Shown piece by piece: positions 18,007-26,251 of a DNA stretch of 46,754 bases; the stretch's first letter is position 1; every line of letters starts with the position of its first letter. The notes under the pieces were generated by a model that was given only the letters and a program-made list of their open reading frames with translations, did no database searches and was not told the origin of the DNA. Position numbers and translations under genes: made by a program. Origin of the DNA: JBCCTX01 sp039197765 (GTDB taxonomy: Bacteria > Bacteroidota > Bacteroidia > J057); the NCBI GenBank assembly GCA_039197765.1, contig JBCCTX010000019.1, positions 1-46,754 of the forward strand, written 5' to 3'.

Positions 18007-19035
18007 TCAAGTAGATAGACTATTTCCAAAAGCGACGATGAGGATCCCAACAATCATACAGGCAAGCCCGAAATAGAGGAACCTGCGAGCCTTGGGGGAT
18101 GCCTTCTCCCACTCACCCGTTATTAGCCCACTTACTATGGCTGTAGCAACACAAGCCGTATTAAAAATGGCATAGCCAACGGTATTACCCGCACTACCCA
18201 ACTGGTAGGCAGCGAAAGCGAATAAGGCAGAAGCTGCATAGTGAAATACAGCCATGATAAGGATAAGCCCTAGGTTACGGGAAAAAGCAGGGGTCTTAAA
18301 GCCTCCCCATAGGCGTTTTTTACTCAATTCCCAGGAAAAATAGAGCGCCATAAAAATCCCCCCACTGATAAAAATCGGGAACATAACGGCGACGGCTGTA
18401 ATCCATTCTGCATTTCCAGCAGCCTGGCTCGCCTCGTGAAGCGGAGGGCGTCCCACTGCATTTGCGTAACTGAATCCCGTTGCCAGCAAACCACCAATTA
18501 CCGCAATGAGAATACCCGTGAGCATAGACGCTTTTTGGGGTTGATCCTCTCCTGTATCTTTGGCATTTTCTGCCTCGTCCTTTTCCCTTAGCAAGCCGGC
18601 CTTTCCATTGGCGATTACGCCAACCAAGACGACCAATATACCTCCCATTATTGCCATAAAAGCGTCATTCCCCGGTAATCCATCTACGAAAAAGGGAAGG
18701 ATAGATCCTACTAAGATTACGGTTCCAATGAATAAGGAAAAGCCCAACGATAAACCAATATGGTTGATGGCTTTGCCCCACATCATAACCCCTGTTCCCC
18801 AGAGGAGACTGGCTATGGCCATTTGTACGAGCACGTCTGTGGGTACGGAAGAAAATACCTGTCCAAAATCCTTGATTAGGGTAAAGGAAGCGATAAGGGG
18901 TACCACAAACATGGTCAACATAAAAAATAAGCCCCAAGTATTCTCAAACTTAAAGTCCTTGGTAAATTTTTCGGGTAGGGCATATAAGCCTAGCATTAAT
19001 CCCGCGAATATAGCCCATAGTACTCCTTCAATCAT
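18007..19035 (-). CDS. RhaT-like sugar/proton symporter (drug/metabolite transporter superfamily)
   Basis: A 342-residue polytopic inner-membrane protein with about ten hydrophobic segments. The N-terminus IEGVLWAIFAGLMLGLYALP, the internal LLWGTGVMMWGKAINHIGLSLGFSL stretch and the C-terminal GYAIFNTACVATAIVSGLITGEWE are characteristic of the L-rhamnose-proton symporter family RhaT. A charged cytoplasmic loop (residues about 145-170, rich in E/D/K) separates the two halves. In a fucosidase-bearing PUL it probably imports a 6-deoxyhexose such as L-fucose or L-rhamnose; that assignment is inference. It is preceded by a gap of 126 bases with two hairpins and followed by susC. Confidence 0.87.
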   Translation of the reverse strand: MIEGVLWAIFAGLMLGLYALPEKFTKDFKFENTWGLFFMLTMFVVPLIASFTLIKDFGQVFSSVPTDVLVQMAIASLLWGTGVMMWGKAINHIGLSLGFSLFIGTVILVGSILPFFVDGLPGNDAFMAIMGGILVVLVGVIANGKAGLLREKDEAENAKDTGEDQPQKASMLTGILIAVIGGLLATGFSYANAVGRPPLHEASQAAGNAEWITAVAVMFPIFISGGIFMALYFSWELSKKRLWGGFKTPAFSRNLGLILIMAVFHYAASALFAFAAYQLGSAGNTVGYAIFNTACVATAIVSGLITGEWEKASPKARRFLYFGLACMIVGILIVAFGNSLST

Positions 19036-19052
19036 GTAGTGTATTTGTTAAA

Positions 19053-19076
19053 GAGATTGAGGGTTCTGTCAATCTC
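19053..19076 (-). promoter_or_regulatory. Perfect 8-bp hairpin in the leader of the RhaT-like gene
   Basis: GAGATTGA (19053-19060) and TCAATCTC (19069-19076) form a perfect 8-bp stem around an 8-base loop, 18 bases upstream of the RhaT-like start codon. On the minus strand it is followed by TTTAACAAAT, a short T-run only. It could end part of the galM transcription or regulate translation of the transporter. Confidence 0.4.
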
Positions 19077-19111
19077 GAGTTTGTGTAAGAATGATAGCTT
19101 ATTCCCTAGTA

Positions 19112-19131
19112 GGAGAAGGGTTGATTTCTCC
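19112..19131 (-). other. Second short hairpin in the galM-RhaT gap
   Basis: GGAGAA (19112-19117) and TTCTCC (19126-19131) form a 6-bp stem with an 8-base loop, 31 bases after the galM stop codon. No T-run follows on the minus strand. Together with the 8-bp hairpin nearer the transporter gene it makes this gap the most structured one inside the PUL. Confidence 0.3.
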
Positions 19132-19161
19132 CAAATACTGTTATAAATGTCACAATAGCCC

Positions 19162-20211
19162 TCACCATCCAAATTTGAATACAGTAGTGCTGGTGTAGGG
19201 AACATCGGGAGACGTCAAACATCCCTCTGGTACATCTGGAAAATTCATTCCATTGGGATGCCGGGAGGTTTCGCAGCAGAAGGCGCGAAACTGACCGAAG
19301 GAAGTTCCATCTTCTCTGCGCAACTCATTTCCTGTGTAATACCCCGTGTAAAAGAGCATACCGGGTTCTGTAGTAAATACCTCCAGGCTTCTACCACTTT
19401 CAGGTTCTTCAAATCTGGCTACCTTGGCTAAGGCATTTGTCTCTTTTGAGAACAGGTAAAAATGCTCAAATCCTTTGGGCAATTCTGAGAAAGCCTCTCC
19501 CATTACCTTGGGAAGTTGTAAATCTACAGCTGAGCCTACCACACTTTCCATTGTTCCTAAGGGGACATCGGATTCATCTACTGAGAGAAATTTACCTGAG
19601 TAAATCTGTGCAGTATGGGTGAGTATATTTTCCCTAAATGCATTGAGATTAAAATAGGTATGGTTCGTCAACGACACAGGAGTCGTTTGGTCTGTTTGGG
19701 CCGTATACTGAATTGATAATTCGCTCTGGTGATTTAGGCTAAATAGTACGGTTACTTTGAGATTTCCTGGATAGCCTTCTTCCATGTCTGGGCTAAATAA
19801 TTCCATCTTCACCGAGGGGCTCTCCTTTTCCGCTACTTCAATTACTTCCCACATTTTCTTGTCAAAGCCTAATACTCCTCCATGAATATGATTGGGCCCT
19901 GCATTTGCCGCTAATGGGTAAGATTTCCCCTCAAGTGCGAAGTGGGCGTCTTTAATTCGTGCTGCGTAACGTCCTACCGTACATCCAAAATATGGACTGT
20001 TTGCTAAATATGGCTCCTGGAAGTAGCCCTGCAAGGAATCAAAGCCACAAACTATATTTTCTGTATTCCCTTTTTTGTCTGGAACGAGAATAGAGGTTAT
20101 CGTTGCCCCATAATCGGTGATTTTTACGCGCATCCCCTGATCGTTTTCCAGCGTATACAGGGATGCCTCTGTATCCTTATATAAACCAAACGGTTGAGTA
20201 GTAATAGACAT
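19162..20211 (-). CDS. galM: Aldose 1-epimerase (galactose mutarotase type)
   Basis: 349 residues from the ATG at 20211 (MSITTQPFGLYKD); a longer reading would begin at a TTG at 20232 and is less likely. The enzyme interconverts alpha and beta anomers of aldoses. Family motifs are all visible: ITDYGATITSILVPD at 31-45, GRYAARI at 80-86, NAGPNHIHGG at 103-112, and TNHTYFNLN at 182-190 with the catalytic His. The acid region near the C-terminus reads FCCETSRHPNGMNFPDV, with the expected catalytic Glu. No signal peptide is seen, so it acts in the cytoplasm or, less likely, is exported by other means. Its position directly before the sugar symporter suggests it supplies the correct anomer of the imported sugar. 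Confidence 0.94.
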   Translation of the reverse strand: MSITTQPFGLYKDTEASLYTLENDQGMRVKITDYGATITSILVPDKKGNTENIVCGFDSLQGYFQEPYLANSPYFGCTVGRYAARIKDAHFALEGKSYPLAANAGPNHIHGGVLGFDKKMWEVIEVAEKESPSVKMELFSPDMEEGYPGNLKVTVLFSLNHQSELSIQYTAQTDQTTPVSLTNHTYFNLNAFRENILTHTAQIYSGKFLSVDESDVPLGTMESVVGSAVDLQLPKVMGEAFSELPKGFEHFYLFSKETNALAKVARFEEPESGRSLEVFTTEPGMLFYTGYYTGNELRREDGTSFGQFRAFCCETSRHPNGMNFPDVPEGCLTSPDVPYTSTTVFKFGW

Positions 20212-20385
20212 GGTGGTAAGTTGAAGGATCAAACTGTCATTAGGTTTTATCAGGGAATAAGGTATAGATAAGGAGAGGGATCACACCGCTCTCTTTGTAT
20301 CAAAAAGTAATACAAATCGCACATGGGAAGGGACACAGGAAAATTATCCCTGGATTTTTTTTGAACAAGGCTTTAGGGGTCAGCT

Positions 20386-22575
20386 TTATTCAAATTTCGC
20401 TTGGGCAATTTCTATGTCCTTACGCACCTGGGGGAGGTACATTTTCCAGGAGAACTTCGTCGTTTTTATATGAAGCAGAGATACCTCATGGTACTGCTCA
20501 GAGGAAATCGCGACAATATTTTCCCAGTGGCCAACAGCTTCCTGCAGATGATTGACAGAAAGCTCTCCTAAAGATGGGTTGGAAGTTTTTACCGCCTCAT
20601 CCAAATATACCCCTCCCTTCAACTTGGAGGCAAAGTATCTACTCAGATATGCCCAAATTTTTATATCATTCATTTCAACCTGAAAATGGCTAACATTCTT
20701 ATCTGCCTGGCCCTCTAATTCTCCATAGAGCTGTAAGATTCTTTTTCCATTGGCCTCCATTTCCTCAGCTAATTCCAGCGGAGTTATTTCTCCTTCCAAA
20801 ATCGGCTGCTTGTTTAATTTTCTGTCGGTAAACTGATCAATATTAAGGTAGCGTGGATCCAGCGTAGGATGGGTAAGCATCTCCTCCACGTTGATAAAGG
20901 CCTTTGTAGCTTCTTTATAGGTGCGATACAATTGCTTGCCATTGAGAAATCCCTCACAGTATAGGGTAAAATCCCAGGTTCCCTGGTAGAAAGAAGCCAA
21001 GGCCAGAGGCATACGGCTACCCAATTGTAGGGCCTCGAACATCTTGGGGCCTACTTTTTCTCCATATCTCGAGGAAATCTGCTCTGTAAAAAAGCTGTCT
21101 GAAAGGTTGGGATCGTACAGGAGTCTTCCCCACATTTGGTAAAACTCCCACTGCTTTTCGAAGGCATACTTCCAACTGTACGCAAGTCCTGGCTTCATTC
21201 TATATTCCTTGGCTGGAATATAGGTCTCAGAACCTACAAAATAGCCCGCGACAAAGTCTTGCCCATTTACTGCGATGTGCGCTCGTATGAAATCTGAATT
21301 CCCCCAATTCAGCATGAGAAAATCTTCATTGCGCATCATCCAAGCCATTTGGTAATTGGTAGGTTTGGGGTTCCAATACTGGTCTTTGATACGGCCTCCA
21401 TGGGTGATAGAGAGATTGGGAGAGGAATGTGCATGGGACCAGTTGAACTTAAACTCCATGATAATCGGAGTCTCAAAGTCGGTATAGGACTCGATGTATT
21501 CGCGTGCTACTTCTGGGTCAATGGAGAAGGGAGCGCGATGGATAAATTTCACTTGGCGATCCGCATTGAGTATCCCTTCTACAAAGGTATGTTTCACCCA
21601 TTCCATAGCTGCATCAATGGGCATCTTCATCCGCTCCCCGATGCTCACCCCTACCCCTGATAAGTTGGGATATTCGTTGATTACCTGTGTGATACATTCA
21701 CGCATGTAGTCTACAATGATTTGAGAGGTGTCGGCTGGGGTAAAGCCATAATGCCATTCCAGGTCATCTTTGTAATTGGCGACATCGTGGACCGCTGTCA
21801 TTTGAGGTGACGTAACAATATTCCAGTTGATGATATAGGTCTCTATTCCTCGGTTCTTCGCCATGCGGAAAAGGGTCTTCCAAAATTTTCGCCAGTCGGC
21901 AAATTCCTTTCCAGTAAACTGCGTAGCCTCTGGGTAGGCCTTGGGTTGGATCATGAAGGTAAAAGGATGTAAATTCCAGAGGGTAAGAGCATTGAAGCGA
22001 TTTTCTGCCATCATATCTAAGAAGCTTTCCCAGAATAGGGTATCTTTTACCGTTTCCATGTGGAGTTGTAGCGACTCCCCCAAGCGATAGGAAGACCAAG
22101 GCAGGTTAAACTTGATCGCACGAAATGAAAATCGAGGTTGCTGGGTTTTCGCCTCTACTTTTCCAAGGTCCTGGTAGATGTTGAGCTGCTCTCTGAGGTC
22201 AAGCACTCCATACATGAGTCCTCTTTCATCCCCTCCTATGATATATAGAGCCTCGGACCGCTGAAGCAATTGAAATCCTTCTGGCCTTAAGTTATTTAGC
22301 TCGAGATCCAATTCTAGTAGCTTTGCGGCTTCTTTTTCTGCATTTATGAGTTCAATCACCCTTTCTTTCCTGGGCTGATGCGCTGCCTGCATTTTTGCTG
22401 TAAGCGTGTGCTCAAGTTTCGCAATAGCGATATCAATCATCTGACTCTTGAGGGCGCTACGAATTTCCACGTTTGAGGCATTAGCCGCCTTAACATCGGC
22501 CCAAATAAGGAGTATTAATAAAAAAAGGTAAACATGTACCTTTTTACTCCAATAACCGTCCAACAAATATTTCAT
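20386..22575 (-). CDS. Putative GH67/GH20-like glycoside hydrolase, second of a tandem pair
   Basis: 729 residues with a signal-anchor-like leader (VYLFLLILLIWADVKA). Residues about 97-132 (GFQLLQRSEALYIIGGDERG) resemble the non-catalytic N-terminal domain of GH67 alpha-glucuronidases and GH20 hexosaminidases. A TIM-barrel-like region follows, with FNALTLWNLHPF near 194, GIETYIINWNI near 243 and GVGVSIGERM at 307-316. Glu314 is conserved in the paralogue encoded upstream and is my candidate acid. MLNWGNSDFIRAHI and AGYFVGSETYIPAKE are also shared. The C-terminal 200 residues are helical. I cannot assign a CAZy family. Its ATG overlaps the upstream paralogue's stop as ATGA, so the two are translated together; a heteromeric or sequential action is possible. 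Confidence 0.65.
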   Translation of the reverse strand: MKYLLDGYWSKKVHVYLFLLILLIWADVKAANASNVEIRSALKSQMIDIAIAKLEHTLTAKMQAAHQPRKERVIELINAEKEAAKLLELDLELNNLRPEGFQLLQRSEALYIIGGDERGLMYGVLDLREQLNIYQDLGKVEAKTQQPRFSFRAIKFNLPWSSYRLGESLQLHMETVKDTLFWESFLDMMAENRFNALTLWNLHPFTFMIQPKAYPEATQFTGKEFADWRKFWKTLFRMAKNRGIETYIINWNIVTSPQMTAVHDVANYKDDLEWHYGFTPADTSQIIVDYMRECITQVINEYPNLSGVGVSIGERMKMPIDAAMEWVKHTFVEGILNADRQVKFIHRAPFSIDPEVAREYIESYTDFETPIIMEFKFNWSHAHSSPNLSITHGGRIKDQYWNPKPTNYQMAWMMRNEDFLMLNWGNSDFIRAHIAVNGQDFVAGYFVGSETYIPAKEYRMKPGLAYSWKYAFEKQWEFYQMWGRLLYDPNLSDSFFTEQISSRYGEKVGPKMFEALQLGSRMPLALASFYQGTWDFTLYCEGFLNGKQLYRTYKEATKAFINVEEMLTHPTLDPRYLNIDQFTDRKLNKQPILEGEITPLELAEEMEANGKRILQLYGELEGQADKNVSHFQVEMNDIKIWAYLSRYFASKLKGGVYLDEAVKTSNPSLGELSVNHLQEAVGHWENIVAISSEQYHEVSLLHIKTTKFSWKMYLPQVRKDIEIAQAKFE

Positions 22576-24728
22576 TTTCCTTTAAAATTTCTAGCTAACT
22601 CCACATCTTTTTTTACATCTTCCAAGATTTTGGTCCAATCAAGCGTATTCGTTCGGGCGAGAATCTGTGGCCGATAATTCTTCTCAGAAATGATTCGGTA
22701 CTGCTCCCAAGCATGTATGGCCTCTTGAAGCTGAGAGATGGCTTTTTCTTTATGGGTATTTTCCTGGGTTTCGGAGAAGAGGGCTAATGCTGTAGCTGCC
22801 TCAATCTTTAAGGCATAGTACTGGCCGAGGTATGCCATTGCTTTGATGTCATCTAGTAGTACGACTAGTTCTACTGAAGCATTATCGCGTGTCAATTTTT
22901 CTATCCCCTCAAGGGCCTTTTCTGCATATTGGTTGAGCCATTCCACTACCTGTAAAGGAGTAATATGCACCATATCCTGACCTTTGAGGGTTGCCTTTGC
23001 GAAATCAGCAGGATTCATCATACTATCCCCTGAAACCGTCGGATTTTCCATGAATTGAAGGACATCGTGAAAACCCATCCGTTCTCCAAAACATCCTTCG
23101 ACAGACCATTGGTAGTCCCAGTCCCTCCAATGAAACACATTTACTTTGGGGATGATTCTAGATGCTGCCTGCCATGTTGTGAACAATAGCCCAGCATCTG
23201 TATGTGGAAAGCGATCTTTTAGTTTTTGGGTAAAAAATGCATTATCCAAGGTGTTGTCATAACTAAGCCTTCCCCACAACATGAAGTTGTACCAGTGCTT
23301 TTTAATTTCCAATTGACCGGATACCTCGGGTTGCTTGCTGGTAAACTCTCTTCCCCATACATATCCATCGGAACCCATGTAGAATCCTGCGGTGTGATCA
23401 AGTTGAAAATGCCCAATAAAGGCCTTTACATACTCGGGATCACCCCACCGATAGACGAATATATCATCGTTGCGTAAATTCCACCAGGACTTAAGTCCGT
23501 ACGTTTCCATCGCTTCAATATGTCCATCGGCAAAATTCAAATAGGGCGAGGAATAGAGACGGGCTTTGGCATATTTGAAACTCGCTTCAAAAGACCCTGG
23601 ATAGTTTTGCCAGTGAGTCATGATCTTGTCCATATCTGTATTCCAAACCCTATGGATGAAGTTAATCTCACGCCCAGGATTTTCCTGCATGGCATCCATC
23701 ATACCCTGTCCATAGGCCTCCCAAATCCACTGTTCCCGGGTGTAGCCACCAGCTTCGTCCAGCATGTGTTCCCCTGCCGTTACGCCAATTCCCTTCACTT
23801 GGGGATAGGTCAATAGAAAGGTCTTAACCGATTCGCGATAGTAATCCACATTAATGGGGTTATTCATCTGATTCGTGATCCCATATTTTCCAGGTTCTTC
23901 GTCCCAAATAGGTTGTTTATAGGTTCTGTAAAAAGGAGGTACAGGCTTTGCCGCCCCGTTGGCGCACAGGTTCCAAGTAAAAAAGTAGATATCTATCCCA
24001 CGATCCTTGGCATGGTTCATTACCCTTTGCCAAAAGGCAATTTTTTCCTCTATAGTCATCTTTTTGATCACCTCCAGATTTTCCACTACGTTGCTGGAAA
24101 CCATCTGTGGCTCTGCCCACTCGTTTTCCTTGCCAATGGGAGTTAGCGTGGTAATACACACATCATTCAATGCTACATCTGGGAAGTTTGGGAGTTTCAC
24201 CATAGAGGGGAAGGGGTGAGGGTTCCATAAGGTAAGGGTATTGTAACGGTGCAGGGCCATATCGTCCAAGAATTCTTCCCAAAAACTCCATTTCCACATT
24301 TCTGCATAATTCTTCTGTGCAGCATCTCCCGTATCGTCATAGCTTGGGGTTCGGGCATCCAAGGGAATGTTGAATTTGATTCCTCTATTTTGAATATAAG
24401 GTTTCCCCTTGGCCTCCACCACCTCTCCAGATAGGGTTAATTGTTCTGCTACTTCCAATCCTCCATACATTAGACCTTTTTCATCTCCGCCCATTATTTC
24501 GATCCCCTCACCCTCTATGCTTATGTGATATGCCTCACGGCTCAAATTGATAGAGTCTAAACGAAAGGAAATGTTGAGGCTTTTATCCGGATCACTTATT
24601 GCTAGTGATTCTTCAATTTGCTGTAAGGCAAATTGTACCTGGGGTAAATGAAGATGATCTCCATTTTGTTGTTGACAAATGGAGGGTATGGAAAATAAAA
24701 TGATTGCGAGCAAGGATACGTATTTCAT
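22572..24728 (-). CDS. Putative GH67/GH20-like glycoside hydrolase, first of a tandem pair
   Basis: 718 residues with a signal peptide ending near SIPSICQQ. GIEIMGGDEKGLMYGGLEVA (75-94) is the same N-terminal fold signature as in the downstream paralogue. Shared barrel motifs are YNTLTLWNPHPFPS at 162-175, GIDIYFFTWNL at 244-254, GIGVTAGEHM at 313-322 (Glu320), INFIHRVWN at 355-363 and VYRWGDPEYVKAFI near 425-438. YMGSDGYVWGREF at 450-462 resembles motifs in exported GH67-like proteins. The two proteins are clearly homologous but well diverged, suggesting different linkages or substrates. It lies 27 bases after a sulfatase gene. Family and activity are not assigned; a uronic-acid or hexosamine linkage would fit the fold but is inference. 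Confidence 0.67.
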   Translation of the reverse strand: MKYVSLLAIILFSIPSICQQQNGDHLHLPQVQFALQQIEESLAISDPDKSLNISFRLDSINLSREAYHISIEGEGIEIMGGDEKGLMYGGLEVAEQLTLSGEVVEAKGKPYIQNRGIKFNIPLDARTPSYDDTGDAAQKNYAEMWKWSFWEEFLDDMALHRYNTLTLWNPHPFPSMVKLPNFPDVALNDVCITTLTPIGKENEWAEPQMVSSNVVENLEVIKKMTIEEKIAFWQRVMNHAKDRGIDIYFFTWNLCANGAAKPVPPFYRTYKQPIWDEEPGKYGITNQMNNPINVDYYRESVKTFLLTYPQVKGIGVTAGEHMLDEAGGYTREQWIWEAYGQGMMDAMQENPGREINFIHRVWNTDMDKIMTHWQNYPGSFEASFKYAKARLYSSPYLNFADGHIEAMETYGLKSWWNLRNDDIFVYRWGDPEYVKAFIGHFQLDHTAGFYMGSDGYVWGREFTSKQPEVSGQLEIKKHWYNFMLWGRLSYDNTLDNAFFTQKLKDRFPHTDAGLLFTTWQAASRIIPKVNVFHWRDWDYQWSVEGCFGERMGFHDVLQFMENPTVSGDSMMNPADFAKATLKGQDMVHITPLQVVEWLNQYAEKALEGIEKLTRDNASVELVVLLDDIKAMAYLGQYYALKIEAATALALFSETQENTHKEKAISQLQEAIHAWEQYRIISEKNYRPQILARTNTLDWTKILEDVKKDVELARNFKGK

Positions 24729-24755
24729 TTCTGTGATGTTAAGTTATATAGGGTA

Positions 24756-26183
24756 CTATTTCTCCATATCATCCACAACAGGATCTCTCTTTTCATCCAT
24801 GCGCTTCATGGCATTGACTTCATACACTCGTTTTAACATAAATAAGGGTCGTTCTAGCTGGCTTTCCCACTCCCACAAGATCTTGAACATCTCTCGGACT
24901 TTATCCGGATGTTGGTAAGCGAGGTTTTGGGATTCCGTTTCATCCTGAGCGATGTTGTACAATTCAGCTGGGCGGTCGGGAAACCTCAACATCTTCCAAT
25001 CTCCTTTTCTCACAACCCCTCGGTTTTCCTTTTTCCAAAACAGGGTTTCATGAGGATCTCCTGGATCTTTATCCGTAACAAAAGGGATAAGGTCTACGCC
25101 ATCTAACCCTTCAATTCCTGATGCCTTTCCCCCTGCAACATTTACAAAGGTAGGTAGCATATCCAGCATGCTTACCGGCTTTTCATAAACAGTATTTGCC
25201 TCTATAACATTCGGTAATTTCATGATGCACGGGACTCGGATACCTCCCTCCAAATGGTTTGACTTACATCCACTCAAAGGATAATTGCTGGTCATGGGTC
25301 CATCAGGTCCTCCGTTGTCATTGGAAAATACCACTAGGGTATTCTCCTCCAAGCCGAGCTGCTTCAACTTATCTAAGATCTTGCCACAGGCCCTGTCCAA
25401 AGCCAGGGTCATTGCCGCTAGTTTTTTCCGTTTCCCCGATAGCCCTTCTACCTGCGCTAAGTCCTCAGGTATGGCCTCCAGAGGGGTGTGAACTGCATTG
25501 AAGGAGACGAATATAAAAAAGGGTACTTCCCGATTTCTTTCCATAAAACTGCAGGCATCTGATGCCAGAGCATCCGTAAGGTATTCTTCTGGCTCTACGT
25601 ACTTGCCAAAGCCCTTCTCTAGTTGCTTAGAAGGTCTAGTATAAGTCTCCTTCTGGCTTAAGGGAAAATAGGAGCGGGCTCCGTCTCGAAATCCATAAAA
25701 TTCATCGAAGCCTCTATTAAGGGGATGATACCGATCGGCATGTCCCAAGTGCCACTTGCCGAGGATGATAGATTGGTACCCTAACGGGTTCAAATGGTCA
25801 GCGATGGTTTTTTCTTGCAGCGGCAAGCCCATCTCGTCCATTAACAGCCTGGAAGATGAACTCATGTAACCGGGTACATTGTTTTCTTCGAAACCAAAGC
25901 GCTGTTGATACTTCCCTGTTAGCAAACCAGCCCTTGAGGGTCCACAAACCGCAGCTGTAGTATACGCCTGCTTGAAAACTACCCCTTCTGAAGCCAATTT
26001 ATCCAAGTTGGGTGTGGTAAAGGTTTCACTTCCTTGGAAGCCAAAATCATGATACCCCGCATCATCTGCGAAGAGTAAAATGATATTCTTTTGTTGGCTA
26101 AATACCTTGTTACTAGAAGAGATCATCAAAAAGATGACCGATATACGAATAAATAAGGCAGTAGGTACGCTGTTGAGCTTCAT
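24756..26183 (-). CDS. Sulfatase (S1 type), canonical CGPSR motif
   Basis: 475 residues with a signal peptide ending near NKVFSQ. LLFADDAGYHDFGFQG at about 36-51 gives the metal-binding Asp pair. VCGPSRAGLLTGKY holds the formylglycine Cys80 in a perfect C-x-P-S-R-x-x-x-L-T-G motif. KWHLGHADRYHPLNRGFDEF at about 143-162, VVFSNDNGGPDG near 285 and GGIRVPCIMKLP near 315 are the standard substrate and metal regions of periplasmic arylsulfatase-like enzymes. It should remove a sulfate ester from an oligosaccharide in the periplasm after conversion of the cysteine to formylglycine; no maturase gene is in the window. It lies between the DUF1501 gene (68 bases upstream) and the GH67/GH20-like pair. 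Confidence 0.95.
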   Translation of the reverse strand: MKLNSVPTALFIRISVIFLMISSSNKVFSQQKNIILLFADDAGYHDFGFQGSETFTTPNLDKLASEGVVFKQAYTTAAVCGPSRAGLLTGKYQQRFGFEENNVPGYMSSSSRLLMDEMGLPLQEKTIADHLNPLGYQSIILGKWHLGHADRYHPLNRGFDEFYGFRDGARSYFPLSQKETYTRPSKQLEKGFGKYVEPEEYLTDALASDACSFMERNREVPFFIFVSFNAVHTPLEAIPEDLAQVEGLSGKRKKLAAMTLALDRACGKILDKLKQLGLEENTLVVFSNDNGGPDGPMTSNYPLSGCKSNHLEGGIRVPCIMKLPNVIEANTVYEKPVSMLDMLPTFVNVAGGKASGIEGLDGVDLIPFVTDKDPGDPHETLFWKKENRGVVRKGDWKMLRFPDRPAELYNIAQDETESQNLAYQHPDKVREMFKILWEWESQLERPLFMLKRVYEVNAMKRMDEKRDPVVDDMEK

Positions 26184-26251
26184 CTGATATCTGTATTTGT
26201 AGATTCTGTACTAAATGTTTTGTTCTCCTGATTCTCCAAAATACCCTTAAC

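Noticed and set aside
20212..20232. Upstream TTG start for galM
   Set aside because: Family alignment begins near MSITTQPFGLYK; the ATG at 20211 fits better than a TTG seven codons earlier.
20330..20385. T-run after a short stem as a plus-strand terminator
   Set aside because: There is no plus-strand gene for it to end; the stem is only 4 bp and the T8 would be A8 on the transcribed strand.
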